From Corinectria fuckeliana (Eukaryota; Ascomycota; Sordariomycetes; Hypocreales; Nectriaceae), in the NCBI GenBank assembly GCA_019137255.1, contig WPDH01000028.1, positions 186,001-250,000 of the forward strand: a DNA stretch of 64,000 nucleotides. Direction: 5' to 3'. This document shows positions 58,701-64,000 of the stretch, one piece after another. The notes beneath the pieces were generated by a model, which saw only the letters and a list, made by a program, of their open reading frames with translations, searched no databases and was not told the origin of the DNA. The translations under genes and the position numbers were made by a program. Every line of letters starts with the position of its first letter. The stretch's first letter is position 1.

Positions 58701-61700
58701 TCAAGCCCATCTTAGAGGAGAAGCTGGAGAGTCCGTCCAAGTCAAAAAAGAAAAAGAAAAAGAAGAAGGGTCTACCATCCGAGGACCCGCTGCCTTCTGA
58801 GTCACCGGAAACCCCCACAATATCTGAGGAGCCTCTCCCCATCACGCCTGAGCGACTGGAACAATCTGGTGATGTCAACGTTAGCAAAGTTTATCCTGAG
58901 GAGCCTACGACACTCCTTCCAGCGGGTGGAGGTCCTTTTGATGAGCCAACGACCGTAGCTGAGCCTGAAATTGGGCCTGAGCTTGAGGTTGAGCAAGATA
59001 CCGCCTCAACCCCTAAGGGCAAGAAAAAGAAGAAGAGGAAGTCAGTGCATTGGGAGCCGGAAGAAACACCTCTAATCCCCTCAACCAACAACACAGAGGG
59101 CACTACTCCAATTCCGACCCAGGACGCCATTGATCCGCTCGTTGACGCTGAGGGAGCCCCGCCTACTCTCGAGGGCATTCATGATCTAGGAAATGAGGCA
59201 AACGTAGCCACGGAAGCGCTTGGGCCCGACACCCAGAGTAGCCTTGATGAACAGCACACAGAGGACCCCATAGACGAGTCATTATCGGCTTGGGATATCG
59301 AAACGGACACCCTGGAGAAGATCGAAGATCTCGATGAGGTTGAGAACAAGACAGACATCGCACCACACGTGGAGAATGCAACGATAGAGAAGCAATTCCC
59401 CGATGCTATGGAGTCGTTTGTTTCCGAACCACTTTTTTCTCAAGGCGACGTCCCAGTAGAAGATTCGCAGTCAACATCAATTGACAATGGGTCTACTCAG
59501 CCGGAGGAACTCCCATCGCTGTCTCCTAGAGATGCCAGCCGCGACATCCAAGCTATTGACGAGTCTGCGAAGGCAATCGAGGACACTGAGACTACCAAGG
59601 CACCCAAGACACTTGTGGCATCTGAGACAACCGAAGCAACGGAAGAAACCACAACGAAGAAGAAGGGCAAGAAAAACAAGAAGAAGAAGAAGAACCAGGC
59701 CTCTGAAGAGGAAATCACGGAACCCAAGGCCAAGGAACCCACGGCCGAGGAACCCATGGCTGAGGAACCTAAGATTGAGGAACCAAGAGTCGAGGAACCC
59801 ATGGTCGAGGAACCCATGGTCGAGGAACCCATGGTCGAGGAACCCACGGTCGAGGAACCCAAATCCGAGGAGACGAAAGCCAAGGAGCATTCGCCCAACG
59901 ATGCTGAAGTCGTTGGAAAACTTCCCGACAAACGTTTCGAGGAGCCTAAGAGTGACGAGACCTCTGTTCAGCCAATCCAGACTTTCGAGGATTCAGGCGC
60001 CGACAAATCTCTAGAGGCTCCTTCCTCCGAGACCGCGACGGAACCCCCTCACGACTTTGCTGAAGCTCTTACGAGCGGTGATGCCAAGGTTGAGGATACA
60101 CCAACTGATCTTGCCCCAGTAACTGAGGACTCTGGACTCGATAAGCCCGCAGACGAACCTCCTGCAGGTGAATTAGCTAAGGCAGTTCGTGACGTGGAAA
60201 TTCTGGAAACACAGGAGGCCCAGGCCAATGAGGAGAGCGCGCCAGTGAGCGGAAAAAAATCAAAGAAGAAGAAGAAGAAGAGCAAGTCTGGGTCTATCAC
60301 CGAACCTGAGACCCCTCAGGATTTACCCCTTGAAAGCTCTGTACAATCATCTCTCACACAAGAACCCATCACGCAAGAACCTCTCTCTTCAGAACCCCTC
60401 ACTCAAGGGTCCCTCACTCAAGAGTCCCTCTCTTCAGAACCGCTCTCTTCAGAACCCCTCATCCAAGAATCTGTTACCCATTCTACCCTCACTCAAGAAT
60501 CCCTTGCGCAAGAGCCAGATCAGCTCGACGAGCCCGTCCATGCCACTGTGGAGGTACCGCTGGCCCAGGAAGAAACGATTACCTCCACGCTACCTGCAGA
60601 GGAGCATGGCGATAACCCTCCACCTGTCGGATCCCTGTCAACCCCAGAGTCGGCTCCTGTTGAGGCAGAGGCTGAACTAGAAACTCCTAAGAAGGGAAAG
60701 AAGAAGGGAAAGAAGAAGAAGAAGAACTCTCTTTCCTTGGACGATGCCGAGAAGCAGCCCGAAGAAGAGTCTGTATCTCAGGAGCCTTCTGATTCAAAAT
60801 CTCGAGATCTCGGCTTAGAAGGCACCAAGGACCCTGCTACGGATGAAGTCTCTCCCAATGTCCTTGAGACGCTGGAGCAGGGTAGTGAAGAACCCGTCAA
60901 GGCTCTTTCCCCTACTGATGAACCCGCTCTCGTCTTGGAACCGGAGGAGATCCCCGAAATTGCCCCAAAAAGTGATGAGCAGACAAAGCTGGCTGATGTC
61001 CAAACCCCCATAGAAACCCCGCCCGTCCAGGATCCAGTTGATGCTCCGGCTGCTGACACGCTCGATACCCCCGTTGACCAACCTATCGCTGAACCACCGG
61101 TTCCCTCCACCGAGGATCCCGAGCCCCTTCCAACCAAGAAATCCAAGAAGGATAAGAAAAAGAAGAAAAAGAAGGCCGCGCTCGAGGAGACCACGGAGCC
61201 TGAGTCTGGGGTTGCTACCCCTTCCGAAGAGACCAGTGCTGGACCCACGACAGAGGTAGCCGACTCAGTCGTTGATAAGGTTGTGGAAGCTAGCGACGAT
61301 ACTCCGCCGGAGCCCGAGACGACGGAGGTCCCTGCTACGGAGCTTGTTCCCGAAGCTGAAACCGTCACACCGGCGGACGTATCTACCGCGGTGGAATCCA
61401 ATGAGTCTGGAGAGCCGCCTGCATCCAGCCAGGAGCCAGATGCTAATCCTGAAAACGAGCGGGGTGGGTTCAGTCCGAAGACATCCGAGGACAAAAAGAT
61501 CAAGAAGGCTAAAGACAACAATTCTCAAAACCTACAGGACCCCGAGACCAGTCCCCTACCGGAACCGGAACCGGAACTGGAAAAGCTGGACGACGCCGCC
61601 GCAAACGCTGATACTGGGAACCTGGGACCTTATGAAGAGGACAAGGAAGAGAAGGGGAAGGAAACTGCTGTTGATCTTAAGACACCCGTCGAGTTTGAAG

Positions 61701-64000
61701 CAAAGCTGGAGCCGGAGCTGGAGCCAGAGCCGGGACGGGAAACAGAGAAGCAGGAGGATGACGATAATGATGAATATGCTGGCATGTCCAAAAAACAGAA
61801 GAAAAAGATGAAGAGGGCTAAGGCATTGGCTGCCTCAGAGCCCTCAGTCAAGCCAGAGACGCCAAAGGGACCCGAGGCCATCCCTGAGGTACCGACGGAA
61901 CCTGCGGCTGAACCTGACATCGAACCTGAATCGAAGCCCGAGCCCGAGACTGAACCTACGGCCGTGCCAACCGCTGAGCTGGACATCGATTCTGGATCGA
62001 AGCTTGAGAATGAGACACACTCCACTCTTGAACCTGAAACCAAGACTGTACTTATAGTTGAGCCCGAGACTGAAGCTGAATCAAAGCCCGAAACTGAGAC
62101 TCAACCTCTGGTCGACCCTGAGACTCAATATTCTGTTGTCGAGCCGCCTACCGGCGAACCTGCAGCTGATCCTAACCCGGAAACTGAATCCAAGCCTGAG
62201 AATGAGACTGAGTGGGCGAGCCGGGAAATTTCCGATGCCGCTATGCCGGAAATCGAGGCTGGAGAAAAGCCCCATGTCGACATCGAAGCTACTGAACCTG
62301 CAGTTGAGCCTGACCTAAAAAATGAACCGATTTCGGAGCTCCATGCATTACCATCGTTCTCGGAGACACCTGCTGGTCCCGAAGAGGCCGACACTCCAAC
62401 GGACTCAATCCCAATGACCGAAAGGAGTCCCACCGCTGAGGCTGAGATGGTCATCGTTGAGAAACCTGTCGACGAGGATGCCCCTGCCCTGTCGAAAAAG
62501 GAGAAGAAAAGGAAAAAAGGGGGCAAGGGTCAAGACACCGAAGCTCCCGAAGCCTCGAGGGCGACTTACTCTACAGGCCCTGTAGACGATGCGCTAGTTG
62601 AGCCTTCTACCGAACTCGCGTTTGATCATCCATTGGAGGTGGTCGAGCCTGCGCTGGAAAACACCGAATCTGTACCTGATGCCACGCCGCCTGATCTTGT
62701 ATCTACCAAGCTTGGAGACGTGGTCGTGGAACCTGCAGCTGTGCTTGAGCACGAGCCCGAGACAATCATCAAATCTGAGACTCAAGAGACACCCAACGAG
62801 ATCAGTGTCGAAACGGAACCTGCTCTGAATGTGCCATCCGTACCAAAGTCTGAGACAGAAGCCGGACTTGCCCCCGAATTGGCCCTTGAATCTACCGCAG
62901 AGGCTGAGCCTGCTCTCGAAGTCGCTACGGAGGTTGAGCTAGCTCCTGAACCTACCACAGAGGCCGAGCCTGCTCCCGAACCTGCTTTCGAAGTTATCGC
63001 TGAGCGTAAACCCACCTCTGAATTTGTCAGTGAGGCAGAGCCGGAGCCTGAGAAAAAGGTCGACAGCGAGACAAGTGCGGAGTTGTCTAAGAAGGAGAAG
63101 CGAAAAAAGAAGAAGGGCAGGAGTGCCGATCTCGACGCGTCGGGGGAACTCGAGCAGCCGAAAGAGGCTGACATAAAATCCAAATCTACGCCAACAGTCA
63201 CCACACAGATCGAGGCTGGTTCCAGTCCCGAAGCTGACCCTGAGGTTGCCGAGCACTCACTCGAGACTGTAGTCACCTCCAAATCTACCCCTGATGTTGT
63301 CGTAACGCCAAAGACAGAAGAAGCAGTCGTCGCTTCTGAACTTGGAGCAATGGCCACCCCTAAGCCCACCTCCGAAGTTGTCGAACCCGAACCGAAGGTC
63401 CAGCTTGCAGACGAGTCCGCCCCAGAACCCACTCGCGGGCTTGATACGGAGGGAAAAACTGCCATTGAACCGATACCTGAAGTCATTGATCAGCTAGAGC
63501 CCGGTGCAGCTTTCCGAGTCGTGGTGGAGCCCGAGCCAGAACCCAAGAAAGAGGAGGAGTCCCAGGATCTTACCTTGTCGAAGAAGGATAAGAAAAAGAA
63601 GAAGAAGAAGAAGGGTAAAGGCTCTACTGCTGAGTCTCCAGATGAACCAGAAACCTCCGTGCAACCCAAGGCATTGGCTACGCCTGCAAATGGTCCGTCC
63701 ACCACGGCTATTCCATCGCAATTCAATGAATCAGCTGAGGCAGTAGAGTTTGCAGAATCTTCTGAGCAATCGAAACCTACTGGTGTGGTTGAGCCAGTTG
63801 AGGCTCCTGAACCTGCCCATCCCGTCATGTTGGAAGGGTCTGCTGAACAGCAAAAGCCGGCAGAGCTCGTCGAACAGGTCGACGCCGTCCCAATTACGGA
63901 AAATATCGATACTCCTGGACCTGCCTTTGAAACAGGTCGTCAGCTTGAGCCGGAGTCCGAGCAGGCACAGGAGGACGAACAAGTTGCCCCCGCGTCCAAG
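49706..64000 (+). CDS. Giant involucrin-repeat (PEVK-like) protein, candidate leashin-type Woronin-body tether; 3' end beyond the window
   Basis: The frame is open from the ATG, just after an in-frame TAG, to the window edge: at least 4765 codons, apparently without an intron. The N terminus contains a conserved-looking block, FGGILGTFFRAPS then VLYFGNSSSSSVNSDLAYGAGY (residues about 85-131), which I associate with fungal proteins named involucrin repeat protein. Residues 140-1700 are very rich in charged residues and Ser, with degenerate WDD/KHRKSRDFDD repeats and five short Ala/Gly-rich hydrophobic segments near 232, 469, 1030, 1418 and 1711. A Pro/Ser-rich linker follows (1730-2100). From about 2100 on the protein is Glu/Pro/Val/Thr-rich, with Lys blocks such as SKKDKKKKKKKKG every 100-350 residues. 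There is no enzymatic domain. A cytoskeletal or organelle-tethering role, as for leashin (LAH) in Neurospora and Aspergillus, is inferred from size and composition. Confidence 0.8.
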   Translation, partial: MMRGNRARSPEGDRRRRYDPRDSRHPPADGPRGPPPPAMPAYNQPPPDSRRAPQPPSPTFSYSSSTSSSLLDISRYKDTKQFGGILGTFFRAPSDNNRQRRKAKKKRRVLYFGNSSSSSVNSDLAYGAGYIKGAKSRNFSPRSRRSSQELRKTSQEFRRTSQESHRPSQELRRPDAHPLQPPRRERENLLPRQRKDPDAEILNLGRRLTDFAKRQDDEDKRHSGSGSGKGKALALGAAGAVGASMMASKFGRHKQQGSSRGIGSSRHHRDSSDDESDWESASEDESSSSDGADSVLAYGSIVSHATRPAGVATAATATAASMASHRPSTDSPSIYRDHGDRSSIVDPRLFGPYNSLRGMINTPCGFGDQQQSPSYYHQSGSVATIIPPVRESYSVPPSDHTRFDANRTTISSRQNLPHRARPAPVTLEQPIPKTPVSSKVYDAEKFEDVSRRDPRHSRPTSNEKGGWGEAAAVGLAAATIGGVVASSSRRDEKRDRRGDRVDEKRNRENRRYQDEERYRDSKRWERDEERPQGEQELEVDRRKSKRDPPSSQNADDRDPKRSSRYDDHDDTLRKRKEKQTEVAVVPRPDPVSYKHHGEEIKVEFEPPSPYVAHNYNGEEIEVDYGTEPVPIVHKQYTRDERRKLLPTTVASQQVATRSSQPTQSTTGSVDPFQYQVDENDAFMRPQSDTSKRPLTPTVVTVEREPNFDDSPPRSPPGNTAADARLSRKDSFEIEKMVEDYRKGTQDASRYKDPREGHEYEMEEHQAKSIYDEAKHATAPVSAAAFASAIAVEQERSRELRNGKNSSSSSSRDSSRPRDVVQDEADKYYRESAIARKIASDEIRSRSSSPERSVVDKWRDTSVEAFTIVTPPDMEDKEPKKSLYDGPDADVRIDNKLFPHEERRFRSSSSDLDASTFKSRDPSAERERPLLNLVYPTPIVSREPSPLPTEREMTREYEEPSLKSVVDDVIIGPRGQIVNIPSAPKSVTWGQNQTKRFEVESPGDRSDEDGYVRSETSEKPRPRLNKASRWGAIAAAMAVSSKEPNNEPDVVLPSSVDDTAVVRSSADASSRDVPVHSAQIYSDDASQEPPVPGPKPTSPRTERMPGGYADDIEFAATLAAGLKDTGFDPDMVIDDPTYARRESPPGMQDAHGDGWYQRPYAETISDLAAAPAPKPALDAGFILGEVETPRDSTLIPTVSDRDQAFDYLAGSQSQSSETPGSPSDEVAARIDGTPENLKQKKREQRKREKVVVVQDDGTSRLVDADLGQPDDVVWEKAARQRSEKHESTRDFDDVPSHADTEPRHGEDTWEDVARERPSKHQISPDYDLGTGQPLDTMPVPPREVRQDAWDDIARPKKHRKSRDFDDEESSRVSAPIASHRDRHSSRDYPPRDVRSDDEWDAPKHGRKRRGSDDGDLSRIVAPAAALGALALAGHHLSKSERSRSRSREPRADDERDVPRKSKHRRSRDFDDWNASQVSSPKESSHRRRSSRDMPPTDARSDDEREAREKSRKHRKDRDTHDDDRSRVSAPVGSHDRHSSRKGSSRDVRSDDEWDTPKSSRSKSKRDSAVLDSPARSVAASEISVGSASSRRSKKEKRRSGTEEDLSELRDSPTSRRRDHFDDRDVSSVVSESRGDDRHREKGHRRKSSLRFDDDDAKSVASAPGSGSSRRSKDSKDRRDPEKRSSGIFSSMFKSNGHKDGKRDSFLDNADTLGAGVGLAGAVAAVASSAARSNAADASSDQEYHASDDLRRIRSFDTFDPEVAPRAIKPAIDPQYGDLLPLPPSEPGSPISSPEDMPPLPDSRPDTPPEQRSMKRELLTHHRRRSGIDTPAKSPSITAIPIQLRMGQRSNPQSPINYKSSPAGSPITYTADSPGATRRAARPTSWDSSREYKPLYLLEHARNIPPLDEEELPALPPSEYSDYSSRGSPEPDIHYDSDYFGPSLDDIHFADPGLQIDTNVPPAIPSGDDAGSEESTPRAETKPEFPPPALAPAFEPEPARELAFANKPTRGVLLESLMEEPEPESVDPTSKDRSTYLLNFTPPSLKSAGIFGLPEGPSETTPTKQRGRDALSDELDDLTPADEHFSNTVGGSSEDQSLGKSFYGSHGVQGIDEQPAKEETPREVLKVAGETVSESIIEPVTELAKEPEAEELTRETTPEPLTEAAVEPTEPPSSLAETVEKSATGDNADVVLDAPTVLDNEPRTEAPTPDSISEPLAVEPAEALAEVITETTKEPAEDEITLSVDDIPTVLDNQPGTEDLTRDFNPEPLGEPIVEPTGPLAEDITPTTKGPVIEDIDGIDDIDDTVPEASTAHDPEPWTQKFARRFIPGLFTKAAVEALESRNQAATGAAKEPAPEKLTSDDVSDPIAKEVPDAPAMSENEPATEEPSRQIISESTTEPSLDPAAAPVLEPASEPIPATTVESLNEPPLEPVSEPADVVTEPAAEPTPEAAPQLAENEYTKQAWDSIPGKDKKKIRKSLRKKGLEVVFRDPVEPPALAKEDTKDVKASKSEEVIATEDPVSKVEPVEPVEPVESQKTEEQSSRVVEVPTETLPAEPDALVKDLTTTSDSEKLLPKSLDDVPPADQEPSAVQELDTPAIEKSLDAITEPEAATPIPDTREADVVLADILSTENTTEPSREPATDLAEVEVSQPQSKKSKKKKKKGKVAAAVEDEPAQTEPAVADRELNLEDAPEKTIDSSARPDAPLVSADVLEPQATTPEATTKLPVESTVEPVAEPTAVESTVESVEPAPEPVVEPDTEPAVEPTVESVAKPTVEPAYESRVESTAEPAVEPTSEPTAESTIEPAVKSIVEPTIESAIKPTVEPAFESTTIEPTAEDTAESLAKPTAVKSTVESVEPASEPDVEPVVEPTVEPTVEPNTEPAVEPPTAEPTVESTAEPTVEPTAEPAVEYPVEPTIESAVKPTAEPLFEPTVEVTTEPTTESVVEPTAVDSTVESAEPTAEPTTGSTVEPAVESIVEPASEPAVKPVVEPTVKPADEPAIKPILEEKLESPSKSKKKKKKKKGLPSEDPLPSESPETPTISEEPLPITPERLEQSGDVNVSKVYPEEPTTLLPAGGGPFDEPTTVAEPEIGPELEVEQDTASTPKGKKKKKRKSVHWEPEETPLIPSTNNTEGTTPIPTQDAIDPLVDAEGAPPTLEGIHDLGNEANVATEALGPDTQSSLDEQHTEDPIDESLSAWDIETDTLEKIEDLDEVENKTDIAPHVENATIEKQFPDAMESFVSEPLFSQGDVPVEDSQSTSIDNGSTQPEELPSLSPRDASRDIQAIDESAKAIEDTETTKAPKTLVASETTEATEETTTKKKGKKNKKKKKNQASEEEITEPKAKEPTAEEPMAEEPKIEEPRVEEPMVEEPMVEEPMVEEPTVEEPKSEETKAKEHSPNDAEVVGKLPDKRFEEPKSDETSVQPIQTFEDSGADKSLEAPSSETATEPPHDFAEALTSGDAKVEDTPTDLAPVTEDSGLDKPADEPPAGELAKAVRDVEILETQEAQANEESAPVSGKKSKKKKKKSKSGSITEPETPQDLPLESSVQSSLTQEPITQEPLSSEPLTQGSLTQESLSSEPLSSEPLIQESVTHSTLTQESLAQEPDQLDEPVHATVEVPLAQEETITSTLPAEEHGDNPPPVGSLSTPESAPVEAEAELETPKKGKKKGKKKKKNSLSLDDAEKQPEEESVSQEPSDSKSRDLGLEGTKDPATDEVSPNVLETLEQGSEEPVKALSPTDEPALVLEPEEIPEIAPKSDEQTKLADVQTPIETPPVQDPVDAPAADTLDTPVDQPIAEPPVPSTEDPEPLPTKKSKKDKKKKKKKAALEETTEPESGVATPSEETSAGPTTEVADSVVDKVVEASDDTPPEPETTEVPATELVPEAETVTPADVSTAVESNESGEPPASSQEPDANPENERGGFSPKTSEDKKIKKAKDNNSQNLQDPETSPLPEPEPELEKLDDAAANADTGNLGPYEEDKEEKGKETAVDLKTPVEFEAKLEPELEPEPGRETEKQEDDDNDEYAGMSKKQKKKMKRAKALAASEPSVKPETPKGPEAIPEVPTEPAAEPDIEPESKPEPETEPTAVPTAELDIDSGSKLENETHSTLEPETKTVLIVEPETEAESKPETETQPLVDPETQYSVVEPPTGEPAADPNPETESKPENETEWASREISDAAMPEIEAGEKPHVDIEATEPAVEPDLKNEPISELHALPSFSETPAGPEEADTPTDSIPMTERSPTAEAEMVIVEKPVDEDAPALSKKEKKRKKGGKGQDTEAPEASRATYSTGPVDDALVEPSTELAFDHPLEVVEPALENTESVPDATPPDLVSTKLGDVVVEPAAVLEHEPETIIKSETQETPNEISVETEPALNVPSVPKSETEAGLAPELALESTAEAEPALEVATEVELAPEPTTEAEPAPEPAFEVIAERKPTSEFVSEAEPEPEKKVDSETSAELSKKEKRKKKKGRSADLDASGELEQPKEADIKSKSTPTVTTQIEAGSSPEADPEVAEHSLETVVTSKSTPDVVVTPKTEEAVVASELGAMATPKPTSEVVEPEPKVQLADESAPEPTRGLDTEGKTAIEPIPEVIDQLEPGAAFRVVVEPEPEPKKEEESQDLTLSKKDKKKKKKKKGKGSTAESPDEPETSVQPKALATPANGPSTTAIPSQFNESAEAVEFAESSEQSKPTGVVEPVEAPEPAHPVMLEGSAEQQKPAELVEQVDAVPITENIDTPGPAFETGRQLEPESEQAQEDEQVAPASK
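57868..58712 (+). repeat. Coding tandem repeat, Val-Glu-Pro-Thr-like tetrapeptide
   Basis: About 70 units of a degenerate 12-bp repeat (GTCGAGCCTACT and variants) encode VEPT, AEPA, VESV and IKPT-like tetrapeptides. Because the unit length is a multiple of three, other frames and the opposite strand are also open here; those are shadows. Confidence 0.85.
59716..59880 (+). repeat. Coding tandem repeat, 15-bp unit (EEPMV)
   Basis: Around nine units of GTCGAGGAACCCATG-like sequence encode EEPMV, EEPTV, EEPKI and similar. Three adjacent copies are identical at the DNA level, showing recent expansion. Confidence 0.85.
60349..60510 (+). repeat. Coding tandem repeat, LTQES/LSSEP pentapeptides
   Basis: Ten or so 15-bp units alternate between CTCACTCAAGAGTCC-like and CTCTCTTCAGAACCC-like forms, giving SLTQE, PLSSE and related pentapeptides. 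Confidence 0.8.

Noticed and set aside
57714..58715. Open frame of 333 codons on the plus strand, Leu/Ser-rich
   Set aside because: Same cause: a shifted reading of the VEPT repeat inside the giant gene.
57841..58887. Open frame of 348 codons on the minus strand, Gly/Ser/Thr/Val-rich
   Set aside because: It is the mirror of the 12-bp VEPT coding repeat; a repeat whose length is a multiple of three keeps several frames open. The plus-strand giant frame is longer and has a coherent N terminus.
1..64000. Subtelomeric or telomeric origin of the window, prompted by the TERT gene
   Set aside because: No TTAGGG arrays or helicase genes were seen; TERT is an ordinary internal gene.

Overview
The window is nuclear DNA of a filamentous ascomycete (Pezizomycotina, most likely Sordariomycetes). 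The signs are intron-containing genes with short introns (39-133 nt, GT-AG with CTAAC or CTGAC branch sites), moderate to high GC, pyrimidine-rich leaders, long intergenic gaps full of TAGGTAGGTA-like words, and fungal-specific families: a Pkr1 ER protein, a DH-BAR-SH3 Rho GEF, and a giant involucrin-repeat protein. The species cannot be named from the sequence. Two N pairs inside long C homopolymers (22959-22960 and 27759-27760) show this is a draft assembly.

Layout from left to right: telomerase reverse transcriptase (minus strand, nine exons in the window, C-terminal end cut off by the left edge); a 3.2-kb gap; a 2034-residue DH-BAR-SH3 exchange factor; a sucrose/alpha-glucoside-type transporter in six exons; PKR1 (minus); an F-box-like protein divergent from PKR1; a 7.1-kb gene-poor stretch; a C-terminal zinc-finger protein; a 4.9-kb gap; the anaphase-promoting complex subunit APC2; a 5.5-kb gap carrying a probable Tc1/mariner-type MITE; a RING-finger protein; a cytochrome P450; and a giant single-exon reading frame that starts at 49706 and is still open at 64000 (at least 4765 codons).

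These are mostly housekeeping or cell-biology genes (telomere maintenance, Rho signalling, sugar uptake, V-ATPase assembly, ubiquitin ligases, septal or organelle scaffold), not an operon or a recognisable biosynthetic cluster. The most interesting items are the giant PEVK-like protein, a candidate for a leashin-type Woronin-body tether; the TERT splice structure, with one GC-AG intron and one intron of only 39 nt; and the 151-bp MITE with TA target duplications. I saw no tRNA, rRNA or CRISPR.
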